Part shown: in pieces, positions 1-6,526 of the stretch | Position numbering within the stretch: position 1 is the first letter of the stretch | How the letters are laid out: each line of letters opens with the position of its first letter | Position numbers and translations under genes: made by a program | Notes under the pieces: generated by a model | Told to the model about the DNA's origin: nothing | Seen by the model: only the letters and a program-made list of their open reading frames with translations | Database searches by the model: none | Assembly: GCA_027482795.1 (NCBI GenBank) | Contig: JAIXVS010000114.1 | Coordinates: forward strand, 1-11,699 | Length of the DNA stretch: 11,699 nucleotides | From: Rhodobacter sp. | Lineage (GTDB): Bacteria > Pseudomonadota > Alphaproteobacteria > Rhodobacterales > Rhodobacteraceae | Direction: 5' to 3'

Positions 1-5
1 CGAAC

Positions 6-34
6 TTGATCTTTCTACCACACCCATGTATATT
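6..34 (+). promoter_or_regulatory. Candidate sigma-70 promoter of the lysR gene
   Basis: TTGATC (6-11) and TATATT (29-34) are separated by exactly 17 bases, close to the sigma-70 consensus, in an AT-rich stretch ahead of the LysR gene. A start a few bases after the -10 would give a leader of about 40 nt. Seen by eye only; no transcript evidence. Confidence 0.4.
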
Positions 35-79
35 CTTAAAACGAATGTTATTGAAACTTAGCATCAAGGTATGTGATAT

Positions 80-961
80 ATGCGCAATCTCGATCTGGCG
101 TCCCTGCGGTCTTTTGTGGCGATTATTGATGCAGGCGGTATGACCCGCGCGGCGGGGTTTTTGAACCTAACGCAATCGGCAGTTTCTATGCAGATCAAGC
201 GGTTAGAGGATACTCTGGGCCTGCCGCTGCTAGACCGCACCACGCGCAAGCTGGCCCCCACGGCAGCGGGCGAGCAGTTGATTGGCTATGCGCGCAAGAT
301 GCTGGCCCTGAATGACGAGGTGTTCACAAGGCTAACCACGCCCGAGGCAGAGGGCGAAATTATTCTGGGTGTGCCGCATGATATTGTCTACCCTGCGATT
401 CCCCCCGTGCTAAAAGCGTTCAACGCCGAATACCCCAAAATGCGGGTGCGGCTGAATTCGTCCTTTACCAAAACGCTCAAGGAACAATTCGCGCAAGGCG
501 AGTGCGATTTGATCCTAACGACCGAGGCCACCGCCGATGCTGGCGGCGAAACTGTGGCGGAGCTGCCCTTGGTTTGGATTGGCGCTGTTGGCGGCAGCGC
601 ATGGAAGGCGCGGCCCCTGCGCCTTGCGTTCGAGCAGCGCTGCTATTTCCGCGCGGGCGTGCAGGCCGCGCTGGATGCGCGCGGTATCCCATGGGAAATG
701 GCGGTCGATGGCAGCAGCACACGGGCAGTCGAGGCATCGGTTTCCGCCGATTTGGCGGTGCACACGGTTCTGGTAGGGTCAGAACCCCAAGCCGTTGAGC
801 GGATTAACCACGGCGGGCACTTGCCCGATTTGGGGGCGGTGAAGATCAACCTTTATGTGGCCGATCCCGTTCATTCGCCCGCCATCACTGCGCTGGCAGG
901 GATGATACGGCAGGCGTACCGTTTGCGCGCGGCGCAAAAGCCCACCGCTACGGCAGCGTGA
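80..961 (+). CDS. LysR-family transcriptional regulator
   Basis: This 293-aa protein has the normal LysR-type length and architecture. An N-terminal winged helix-turn-helix lies at about residues 5-62, with the recognition region around GGMTRAAGFLNLTQSAVS (19-36) followed by IKRLEDTLGLPLLDR. A linker leads into a periplasmic-binding-protein-like effector domain from about residue 91 (EIILGVPHDIV) to about 285. The ATG at 80 is chosen because AAGG (66-69) sits at good Shine-Dalgarno distance and the HTH then begins at the usual position. The effector is unknown. The gene converges with, and overlaps by 14 bp, a quinone oxidoreductase-like gene. A T-N11-A dyad upstream of that neighbour (1956-1972) makes it a candidate target. 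Family assignment is secure; the regulon is inference. Confidence 0.93.
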   Translation: MRNLDLASLRSFVAIIDAGGMTRAAGFLNLTQSAVSMQIKRLEDTLGLPLLDRTTRKLAPTAAGEQLIGYARKMLALNDEVFTRLTTPEAEGEIILGVPHDIVYPAIPPVLKAFNAEYPKMRVRLNSSFTKTLKEQFAQGECDLILTTEATADAGGETVAELPLVWIGAVGGSAWKARPLRLAFEQRCYFRAGVQAALDARGIPWEMAVDGSSTRAVEASVSADLAVHTVLVGSEPQAVERINHGGHLPDLGAVKINLYVADPVHSPAITALAGMIRQAYRLRAAQKPTATAA

Positions 962-1910
962 TCACCACTTTGCCAGTGGCGGTGCGGCCCCGCAACATCT
1001 CAAGCCCTTCGGGCGCACTGTCAAACGGGATATGGTGCGAGATGTGGGGGCGCAGATCGCCCGCCGCGATCCATTCCAAAACCTGCGCAAGGCTTTGCGT
1101 CAGCACTTTGGGGGCAAATTTTAGATAGCCGCCCCAGTACAGGCCCATGACCGATAGGTTTTTCACCAGCAGCAAGTTGGCAGGAATCTGCGGCACTTCG
1201 CCCCCCGCAAACCCTATCGTCAGCAGCCGCCCTTCGGGGCGGGTGGCCGATAGCGCCGCCATAAAGGCAGGCCCGCCCACCGCATCATAGACAACATCCA
1301 CCCCGCCCGCTGCGCGCAACGCATCCTTTAAATCGGGGGTATCGCTGTTAATCAGCATATCCGCCCCCGCCGCCTGCGCCACCGCCAGACGGTCTGCCCC
1401 GCGCGCCACGGCAATCACCTTTGCGCCCATACGCTTGCCGATTTCCACCGCCGTTAGGCCCACCCCGCCCGCCGCGCCCAGAACCAGCAGGGTTTCCCCC
1501 GCCTGCAAGCGCGCCTTGTGATCCAGCGCCAAATGCGAGGTGCCATAGGCAATTTGAAACGCCGCGCCCGCGCTGTCATCCACGCTGTCGGGCAGCGCGA
1601 TCAGCTGATGGGCGGGGGCTATTGCCGCTTCGGCCAATCCGCCACTGCCAATAAACGCGGCAACCCGCGTGCCAATAGCGGGGCCTTGGGTATCTGGGCC
1701 AAGCGCCATCACGGTTCCAGCCACTTCCATCCCCAGCGTTATGGGCAAAGCTGGGCGTTCTTGATAACGCCCCGATTGCATCAGCAAATCGGCATGGTTC
1801 AGCCCGCAGGTGCGAATGGCAATCAGCGCTTGGCCTTGCATGGGTTTGGGCATTGGCATTTCGGCCAGTGATAGGGCTGCGCCCAACTGTTGCACTTGCC
1901 AAGCTTTCAT
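948..1910 (-). CDS. NADPH:quinone oxidoreductase-type zinc-independent alcohol dehydrogenase family protein
   Basis: The 320-aa protein belongs to the medium-chain dehydrogenase/reductase superfamily, quinone oxidoreductase branch. The GroES-like N-terminal domain contains CGLNHADLLMQSGRY (35-49) and PITLGMEVAG (56-65). A Rossmann domain follows with the nucleotide-binding loop LGAAGGVGLTAVEIGK (144-159). The cysteine cluster that binds structural zinc in true alcohol dehydrogenases is absent, which points to a zinc-free, probably NADPH-dependent reductase of quinones or activated carbonyl compounds in the cytosol. Length is typical (about 320-330). The ATG at 1908-1910 has only a poor Shine-Dalgarno sequence. 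The 3' end overlaps the convergent LysR gene by 14 bp. The exact substrate cannot be read from the sequence. Confidence 0.9.
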   Translation of the reverse strand: MKAWQVQQLGAALSLAEMPMPKPMQGQALIAIRTCGLNHADLLMQSGRYQERPALPITLGMEVAGTVMALGPDTQGPAIGTRVAAFIGSGGLAEAAIAPAHQLIALPDSVDDSAGAAFQIAYGTSHLALDHKARLQAGETLLVLGAAGGVGLTAVEIGKRMGAKVIAVARGADRLAVAQAAGADMLINSDTPDLKDALRAAGGVDVVYDAVGGPAFMAALSATRPEGRLLTIGFAGGEVPQIPANLLLVKNLSVMGLYWGGYLKFAPKVLTQSLAQVLEWIAAGDLRPHISHHIPFDSAPEGLEMLRGRTATGKVVITLP

Positions 1911-1955
1911 CGATTACAACCCAAAATTGATCTGATTCGTCTTTGCCCCGGGGGT

Positions 1956-1972
1956 CATGATAGCGAATCATG
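1956..1972. promoter_or_regulatory. Candidate LysR-type box upstream of the dehydrogenase gene
   Basis: CATGAT (1956-1961) and ATCATG (1967-1972) form a perfect inverted repeat around the five bases AGCGA. Inside it lies a T-N11-A motif (T1958 to A1970), the classical signature of LysR-type regulator sites. It sits 46-62 bp upstream of the dehydrogenase start codon. The LysR regulator encoded at 80-961 is the obvious candidate ligand; that link is inference. Confidence 0.4.
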
Positions 1973-1982
1973 CATGTTGACA

Positions 1983-1998
1983 GTCACAAACTTGTGAC
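1983..1998. promoter_or_regulatory. 16-bp inverted repeat GTCACAA-AC-TTGTGAC, candidate operator
   Basis: Seven-base perfect arms (1983-1989 and 1992-1998) flank a two-base centre. A further half-site-like GTGAC follows at 2005-2009, and TTGAC precedes at 1977-1981. The compact dyad looks like a dimeric regulator site rather than an RNA hairpin, because a two-base loop cannot fold. The binding protein is unknown; either neighbouring regulator is possible. Confidence 0.35.
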
Positions 1999-2216
1999 CC
2001 ATTCGTGACAGAATTTCAGATATCCTTTGTCAATTCCGCATGGTTTTTCGTAAACTGCATAATTTCGCAGCATAAATGTTACATGCCGCGTAGTTTTTTG
2101 GCAAAAGTACGGGTGACGTTACGTAAACACGCCTAGGTAGATTGAACGCCCAGCGGTGGTCACAGAAGGTGATTACACCAAATAGGACAGTTTTTTCAAC
2201 CTTGCCCTGTAAAAAA

Positions 2217-2230
2217 TATACTAAAGTATA
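2217..2230. promoter_or_regulatory. 14-bp inverted repeat TATACT-AA-AGTATA upstream of the XRE gene
   Basis: Six-base perfect arms (2217-2222 and 2225-2230) flank AA, 117-130 bp upstream of the XRE start codon. Short AT-rich dyads of this size are typical operators for small XRE-type repressors, so autoregulation is a reasonable guess. TTGCCC (2202-2207) with TATAGC (2227-2232) could form a promoter with a 19-base spacer over the dyad, but that fit is poor. Confidence 0.3.
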
Positions 2231-2346
2231 GCAATTACAACCTTTCGATTAGTTGCATAATGCGTAAGCGGATATAGAAAAAAGCGACCGCAGAGCGCTA
2301 GCTTATCTCCTGTACACGTAAGCACCTTAGAAAAACGGACAAACCA

Positions 2347-2706
2347 ATGAAACACCCAGTCGATATACATGTGGGAAAACGTATCCGTCATCGTCGCTGG
2401 ATGATTGGTATGACGCAGCAGCAGCTGGCCGACAAAGTTGGGATCAAGTTCCAGCAGATCCAAAAGTACGAAACAGGCATGAACCGCGTTTCTGCATCGC
2501 GCCTTTGGGATATTGCAGAAACCTTGGGCGTTGAAATTTCGTTCTTCTTTGAAGGTCTTAGCGAAGGCAGCGCACCTGCGCCTGCACAGGCTGATATCAT
2601 GGCTGACAAGGAAGCATTGGATTTGGTGCGGTCGTACTATTCGATCCCCGAAGCGCAGCGCCGCCGCCTGTTTGATCTGGCGCGTGTTCTGTCCGAAGCA
2701 GCGTAA
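2347..2706 (+). CDS. XRE-family helix-turn-helix regulator, PraR-like
   Basis: A 119-aa cytosolic DNA-binding protein. The XRE/Cro-C1 domain spans about residues 6-70 (VGKRIRHRRWMIGMTQQQLADKVG, then FQQIQKYETGMNRVSASRLWDIAETLGVEISFFFEG). A helical tail holds LDLVRSYYSIPEAQRRRLFDLARVL (91-115), probably for dimerisation. From memory, the stretch DIHVGKRIRHRR...FQQIQKYE.G.NRVSASRL strongly resembles the alphaproteobacterial PraR group described in rhizobia, which affects biofilm, adhesion and symbiosis genes. Whether this copy shares that role is unknown. The ATG at 2347 has only a weak GGA (2337-2339) seven bases upstream. The gene ends in a strong intrinsic terminator, so it is probably monocistronic. 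Confidence 0.9.
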   Translation: MKHPVDIHVGKRIRHRRWMIGMTQQQLADKVGIKFQQIQKYETGMNRVSASRLWDIAETLGVEISFFFEGLSEGSAPAPAQADIMADKEALDLVRSYYSIPEAQRRRLFDLARVLSEAA

Positions 2707-2719
2707 CGCCGCCTTCAGC

Positions 2720-2748
2720 TTGACCAAATTACCCCTGCCTCGTATGCG
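2720..2748 (+). promoter_or_regulatory. Candidate promoter of the hisN-like gene, embedded in the upstream terminator
   Basis: TTGACC (2720-2725) and TATGCG (2743-2748) are 17 bases apart. The -10 box overlaps the terminator hairpin loop (TATG, 2743-2746). The predicted start, near 2755, would fall in the hairpin's 3' arm and leave a leader of about 23 nt carrying the GGGGG ribosome binding site. The same TTGACC hexamer and spacing occur ahead of argD and galM in this window, which supports the call. Confidence 0.5.
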
Positions 2749-2766
2749 AGCAGGGGTATTTGTTTT
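2731..2766 (+). terminator. Intrinsic terminator of the XRE gene
   Basis: ACCCCTG (2731-2737) pairs with CAGGGGT (2751-2757). Inside it, after one bulged C, CTCG (2739-2742) pairs with CGAG (2747-2750) around a TATG loop. The 11-bp stem is followed by ATTTGTTTT. The terminator lies 24 bp after the XRE stop codon. It ends only 11 bp before the next start codon, so the downstream gene needs its own promoter or regulated read-through. Confidence 0.8.
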
Positions 2767-2777
2767 GGGGGACTGAT

Positions 2778-3572
2778 ATGCTGCCTGCGTCCGAACGCGA
2801 AGATATTTTTGCAACCGCCCATGCCTTGGCAGATGCCGCGCGCGTGGCAACGTTGCAGCATTTTCGCAGCGAAGGCTTGGCGGCTGATAACAAAGAGATT
2901 GGGCGATTCGACCCTGTCACAGTGGCAGACCGCCTGTCAGAACAGCGGATGCGCGAGATTCTTGCCGCCCGCCGCCCAGATGACGCCATTTTGGGTGAAG
3001 AATTTGGGCCAAAGGCAGGAACGTCGGGCCTGACTTGGGTGCTTGACCCCATTGACGGCACGCGCAGCTATCTTGCAGGCGCGCCAACTTGGGGCGTGCT
3101 GATTTCGCTGCGCGATGCGAATGGGCCGATTTACGGCATCATCGACCAACCCTTTATTGGCGAGCGTTTTGAAGGCGGCCTTGGCCGCGCGGTCACAAAC
3201 GGCCCTTTGGGGGTGCGCCCATTGAAAACCCGCCCACCGCGCGCCCTAAGCGATGCGATTTTGTTTTCCACCTTTCCCGAAGTGGGCACGCCAGCCGAAG
3301 GCGAAGCGTTTCGCCGCGTGGCAGCGCAGGCAAAGCTCACCCGCTATGGCACAGATTGCTATGCCTATGCCCTGATTGCTGCGGGCCAGATTGATCTGGT
3401 CATCGAGGCTGGTTTGCAACCCTATGACGTGCAGGCCCCTATTGCAGTGATTACAGCCGCAGGCGGCGTGGTGACCAACTGGCAAGGCGGCCCTGCCCAT
3501 GACGGCGGGCAGATACTTGCCGCCGCCAATGCGGAAGTTCACGCACAAGCGATGTCACTGTTGAACGGATAA
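2778..3572 (+). CDS. hisN: Histidinol-phosphatase (inositol monophosphatase family, HisN-like)
   Basis: A 264-aa Mg2+-dependent phosphatase of the inositol monophosphatase fold. Metal and substrate motifs are intact: D51 in PVTVADR, E74-E75 in LGEEFG, D90-P-I-D93-G-T95 in the signature WVLDPIDGTRSYLAG, and D217 in QPYDVQAP in place of the more usual WD.AAP. The segment RYGTDCYAYALIAAGQIDLVIEAGLQPYD closely resembles HisN-type histidinol-phosphatases, which remove phosphate from L-histidinol phosphate in histidine synthesis. Family members also hydrolyse inositol phosphates, so specificity is probable rather than proven. The ATG at 2778 is preferred over an upstream in-frame TTG at 2760 because GGGGG (2767-2771) lies just before it and the TTG would fall in the terminator tail. 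No other histidine gene is nearby. Confidence 0.85.
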   Translation: MLPASEREDIFATAHALADAARVATLQHFRSEGLAADNKEIGRFDPVTVADRLSEQRMREILAARRPDDAILGEEFGPKAGTSGLTWVLDPIDGTRSYLAGAPTWGVLISLRDANGPIYGIIDQPFIGERFEGGLGRAVTNGPLGVRPLKTRPPRALSDAILFSTFPEVGTPAEGEAFRRVAAQAKLTRYGTDCYAYALIAAGQIDLVIEAGLQPYDVQAPIAVITAAGGVVTNWQGGPAHDGGQILAAANAEVHAQAMSLLNG

Positions 3573-3588
3573 GGGGCCAGCCCCCTTT
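3571..3588 (+). terminator. Weak hairpin at the end of the hisN-like gene
   Basis: AAGGGG (3571-3576) pairs with CCCCTT (3582-3587) around a five-base loop, starting inside the TAA stop codon. Only a short T run (3586-3588) follows before GC-rich sequence, so termination may be partial or Rho-assisted. Confidence 0.35.
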
Positions 3589-3666
3589 GCGGCCAACCCT
3601 ATGCTTTATCCGCTTATGGCTAAGGTATTTGGGCCAAGTGAAAGGGCTTTCGGGCAGGAATAGTTT

Positions 3667-3675
3667 TGCTATGCT
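3667..3675 (+). promoter_or_regulatory. Possible extended -10 promoter for the deaminase gene
   Basis: TG-C-TATGCT (3667-3675) matches an extended -10 element in the 177-bp gap before the amidohydrolase gene. No good -35 hexamer is present, which is tolerated with an extended -10. The leader would be about 70 nt. Weak evidence. Confidence 0.25.
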
Positions 3676-3749
3676 GTCCTCGCATCTGAGTCCTTAGCCC
3701 GATTCTGTCAGGTGAATGTCATCCTCCGAACGGGCAAGGCGGGGGCGAT

Positions 3750-5087
3750 ATGCAGGAAATTCTGATCAAAGACGCGGATGTGGTCGTAACCATGGACGGA
3801 GCGCGGCGCGAAATTGCGCGCAGTGATGTGCTGATTCGTGGCGGGGTGATTGTGGGCGTGGGGCAGGGGCTGTCTACGGCGGGCGAGGTGATTTCGGCGC
3901 GCGGCTGTGTTGTCACCCCAGGGCTCGTCAACACGCACCACCATCTTTACCAAACCCTTACCCGCGCCGTGCCTGCGGGCCAAGACGCGCTGCTGTTTGG
4001 CTGGCTGAAAACGCTTTACCCAATTTGGGCGCGCTTTGGGCCAGAAGAGATGTTTATTTCTGCCCAAGTTGGGCTTGCGGAATTGGCGCTGTCGGGCTGC
4101 ACGCTGACATCGGATCATCTGTACCTGTTTCCCAATGGCGCGCGGCTGGATGATACCATCGCGGCGGCGGGCGAGGTGGGCCTGCGCTTTCACCCCACGC
4201 GCGGGGCTATGAGCATTGGCGAGACTGCGGGCGGCTTGCCCCCCGACAGTTTGGTGGAAAACGAGGCCGCCATTTTGAACGATTGCATCCGTGTGATTGA
4301 CGCACACCACGATGCCCGCGAAGGCGCGATGGTGCGGGTCGGTATTGCCCCCTGTTCACCCTTTTCCGTTTCGCGCGATTTGATGCGCGATGCGGCACTG
4401 CTGGCGCGCGATAAAGGCGTGATGCTGCACACCCATTTGGCCGAAAATGACGAAGATATTGCCTATTCTTTGGGGCAGTTTGGCTGCCGCCCTGGCCAAT
4501 ACGCCGAAGATTTGGGTTGGACGGGCGCTGATGTATGGCACGCGCATTGCGTGAAACTGAATGCGGGTGAGATAGACCTGTTTGCCCGCACGGGCACAGG
4601 CGTGGCGCATTGCCCCTGTTCCAACTGCCGCCTAGGCTCTGGCGTGGCCCCCGTACGCGCGATGCGCGATGCAGGGGTAAAGGTGGGGCTGGGCGTGGAC
4701 GGATCGGCCAGCAACGATGCGGGCAATCTGATGCTTGAGGCGCGCCAAGCACTGCTTTTGCAACGCGTCACGCTGGGGGCGGATGCCTTTTCCGCCCGCG
4801 CCGCGCTGGAACTGGCCACGATTGGCGGCGCACAGGTGCTGGGGCGCAGCGATTGCGGATCGATCGAGGTGGGCAAACGCGCCGATATCGCAATTTGGGA
4901 TGTATCAGGGATCGAGGCGGCAGGCGCATGGGATGCGGTCGCCGCCCTGATCCTGTGCGGCCCCACCCGTGCGCGCGATCTGATCGTGGAAGGGCGGCGC
5001 GTGGTGTCGGGCGGGCAGATGGCCACCATTGATTTGCCCCGCGTGATTGAAAGGCAAAACCAACTCGCGGCGCGGTTGATGGGCTAG
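3750..5087 (+). CDS. 8-oxoguanine deaminase / guanine deaminase-like amidohydrolase
   Basis: A 445-aa cytosolic metal-dependent hydrolase of the amidohydrolase superfamily (TIM barrel with a split beta-sandwich). Metal-site motifs are in order: THHHLYQTL with H63 and H65; HTHLAEND with H227, H229 and E232; WHAHCVKL with H264 and H266; and GLGVDGSASND with D317. The CPCSNCRLGSG stretch (288-298) is typical of the subgroup containing 8-oxoguanine deaminase (characterised in Pseudomonas) and hydroxyatrazine hydrolase AtzB. The expected reaction is deamination of 8-oxoguanine to urate, clearing an oxidised purine. Overlap with AtzB- and TrzN-like enzymes means the substrate is not certain. The ATG at 3750 is supported by the AAGGCGGGGG just upstream. 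It stands alone, with no purine-catabolism neighbours in the window. Confidence 0.88.
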   Translation: MQEILIKDADVVVTMDGARREIARSDVLIRGGVIVGVGQGLSTAGEVISARGCVVTPGLVNTHHHLYQTLTRAVPAGQDALLFGWLKTLYPIWARFGPEEMFISAQVGLAELALSGCTLTSDHLYLFPNGARLDDTIAAAGEVGLRFHPTRGAMSIGETAGGLPPDSLVENEAAILNDCIRVIDAHHDAREGAMVRVGIAPCSPFSVSRDLMRDAALLARDKGVMLHTHLAENDEDIAYSLGQFGCRPGQYAEDLGWTGADVWHAHCVKLNAGEIDLFARTGTGVAHCPCSNCRLGSGVAPVRAMRDAGVKVGLGVDGSASNDAGNLMLEARQALLLQRVTLGADAFSARAALELATIGGAQVLGRSDCGSIEVGKRADIAIWDVSGIEAAGAWDAVAALILCGPTRARDLIVEGRRVVSGGQMATIDLPRVIERQNQLAARLMG

Positions 5088-5158
5088 ACAGGCGCGCGCA
5101 GTTTGGATATTCAGGCGGCATGACAAACCACAGCGCCCCTATTTTCCAACTGCGCCGA

Positions 5159-5179
5159 CGCCAGCTTCGCTGACGCTTT
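5159..5179 (+). terminator. Possible terminator after the deaminase gene
   Basis: CGCCAGC (5159-5165) and GCTGACG (5169-5175) form a six-pair stem with one C-A mismatch and a TTC loop, followed by the T-rich CTTTGTCTTT. It lies about 70 bp past the stop codon. The fit is imperfect. Confidence 0.35.
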
Positions 5180-5212
5180 GTCTTTGCGCGCCCGCCGCGC
5201 GCCCTTTCCCCG

Positions 5213-5241
5213 TTGACCAATTCCCCCGCCTTGGCTAGGCC
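5213..5241 (+). promoter_or_regulatory. Candidate promoter of argD-argF
   Basis: TTGACC (5213-5218) and TAGGCC (5236-5241) have a 17-base spacer, 28 bp upstream of the argD start codon. The -10 lies inside a 10-bp perfect palindrome, CTAGGCCTAG (5235-5244). That could be coincidence or a regulator site. The predicted leader is about 20 nt. Confidence 0.45.
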
Positions 5242-5268
5242 TAGGCTTTCTTTGCGAAAGATGCCGCT

Positions 5269-6444
5269 ATGATCACCGCCGTTTTGCCCACCTACAACCG
5301 TGCCCCGCTAGAGTTTGTCTCGGGCGCAGGATCATGGCTGACAGCCGCAGACGGTTCGCGATACCTTGATCTGGGCGCAGGCATTGCGGTGAATGCACTG
5401 GGCCATGCACACCCCGCGCTGGTGGCTGCACTGACCGATCAAGCGCAGCAGCTATGGCATGTCTCGAACCTGTACCGCATCCCGCAGCAAGAACAGCTTG
5501 CGCAAATGCTGGTCGATCAAACCTTTGCCGACACAGTGTTTTTCACCAATTCAGGCACCGAGGCGGCCGAACTTGCCATCAAAATGGCGCGCAAACATCA
5601 CTATGATTTGGGCGCGGCCCACCGCACCCAAATCATCACCTTTGAAGGCGCGTTTCATGGCCGCTCGACAGGGGCCATCGCCGCCGCTGGGTCAGAAAAA
5701 ATGACCAAAGGCTTTGGCCCCCTGATGCCTGGCTTTACCCAAATCAAATGGGCCGATCATGACGCAATTCGCGCCGCCATCACCGATCAAACCTGCGCCG
5801 TCATGATCGAACCTGTGCAGGGCGAAGGGGGCATTCGCAGTGTTCCCGATCAATGCCTAAAAGGCCTGCGCGATATCTGCGATGCCACAGGCACATTGCT
5901 GATATTTGACGAGGTGCAATGCGGCATGGGCCGCACGGGCCGCCTGTTTGCCCATGAATGGGCGGGGATCACCCCCGATATCATGATGGTCGCCAAAGGC
6001 ATCGGCGGCGGCTTCCCCCTTGGCGCAGTCCTCGCCACCGAAAACGCCGCCAGCGGCATGACGGCTGGCACCCATGGGTCGACCTATGGCGGCAATCCTT
6101 TGGGCTGCGCCGTGGGCGCAGCCGTGCTGGGCATTGTCGGGCAAGACAGCTTTCTGGCCGAAGTTGCCCGCAAAGGCGCGCTGTTTGCCCAAGGGCTGGA
6201 AAGCCTATGCGCGCGCCATCCAAACATCTTTTCAGCTGTGCGGGGCCAAGGCCTAATCTTGGGCCTAAAATGCGTGGCCCCCAATACCGATGTGGTCAAA
6301 GCGGCCTATGCCCAAAACCTGCTGACCGTGCCCGCCGCCGACAATGTCCTGCGCTTGCTGCCTGCGCTGAACATCGAAGACGCAGATATAGCCGAGGCGC
6401 TTGCCCGCCTAGACCGCGCCGCCACCGCTTTGGAAGCAGCATGA
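5269..6444 (+). CDS. argD: Acetylornithine aminotransferase
   Basis: A 391-aa PLP-dependent class III aminotransferase with the usual length for ArgD. It converts N-acetylglutamate 5-semialdehyde and glutamate to N2-acetylornithine and 2-oxoglutarate; many ArgD proteins also serve as succinyldiaminopimelate transaminase in lysine synthesis. Visible motifs are YLDLGAGIAVNALGHAHP (32-49), the phosphate-binding SGTEA (95-99), FHGRSTG (129-135), the cofactor-contacting IFDEVQCGMGRTG with D214, and the Schiff-base lysine K243 in MMVAKGIGGGFPLGA. THGSTYGGNPLGC (268-280) is typical. It is followed 82 bp later by argF on the same strand, the classic alphaproteobacterial pairing. The ribosome binding site before ATG 5269 is weak (GAAAG). 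Confidence 0.96.
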   Translation: MITAVLPTYNRAPLEFVSGAGSWLTAADGSRYLDLGAGIAVNALGHAHPALVAALTDQAQQLWHVSNLYRIPQQEQLAQMLVDQTFADTVFFTNSGTEAAELAIKMARKHHYDLGAAHRTQIITFEGAFHGRSTGAIAAAGSEKMTKGFGPLMPGFTQIKWADHDAIRAAITDQTCAVMIEPVQGEGGIRSVPDQCLKGLRDICDATGTLLIFDEVQCGMGRTGRLFAHEWAGITPDIMMVAKGIGGGFPLGAVLATENAASGMTAGTHGSTYGGNPLGCAVGAAVLGIVGQDSFLAEVARKGALFAQGLESLCARHPNIFSAVRGQGLILGLKCVAPNTDVVKAAYAQNLLTVPAADNVLRLLPALNIEDADIAEALARLDRAATALEAA

Positions 6445-6481
6445 CTGCCTGCTTCCTTGCTCTTTAAATATCCTCGGGGGT

Positions 6482-6502
6482 CTGGGGGCGGAAAGCCCCC
6501 AG
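6482..6502 (+). repeat. GC-rich hairpin in the argD-argF spacer
   Basis: CTGGGGGC (6482-6489) and GCCCCCAG (6495-6502) form a perfect 8-bp stem around GGAAA. No T run follows, so it is a poor terminator. It may act as an mRNA stabiliser or an attenuating structure between the two cistrons. The preceding TTTAAATATCCTCGGGGG (6463-6480) and the hairpin resemble, from memory, a short intergenic sequence found repeatedly in Rhodobacterales genomes. I cannot verify copy number here. Confidence 0.5.
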
Positions 6503-6526
6503 CTGCCAAATAAGCAGGCCAAACCT

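Larger units (their letters stand above)
1911..2346. other. AT-rich, dyad-rich intergenic region between divergent genes
   Basis: This 436-bp gap separates the divergent dehydrogenase and XRE genes and is the longest gene-free stretch in the window. No convincing ORF with a ribosome binding site is present. It is visibly richer in A and T than the flanking genes. It holds several small inverted repeats: 1956-1972, 1983-1998, 2119-2126 (TTACGTAA), 2168-2179 (GGTG-ATTA-CACC) and 2217-2230. It must contain promoters in both directions. A small RNA gene is possible, but I see no clear promoter-plus-terminator pair for one. Confidence 0.6.

Noticed and set aside
1576..1971. 131-aa minus-strand frame reaching into the 436-bp spacer
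   Set aside because: It overlaps the dehydrogenase gene in another frame and has no recognisable protein features.
1977..1982. TTGACA as a plus-strand -35 box
   Set aside because: The hexamer is perfect, but no acceptable -10 lies 15-19 bases downstream and the next plus-strand gene starts over 360 bp away.
2221..2850. 209-aa minus-strand open frame covering the XRE gene and its flanks
   Set aside because: It is antisense to a well-supported XRE gene, has no ribosome binding site, shows no recognisable domain and runs through a terminator. It is a chance frame in GC-rich DNA.
3708..4310. 200-aa minus-strand open frame antisense to the deaminase gene
   Set aside because: The composition is that of a frame shadow (many R, A, P, H), with no motif, and the opposite strand carries a complete amidohydrolase.
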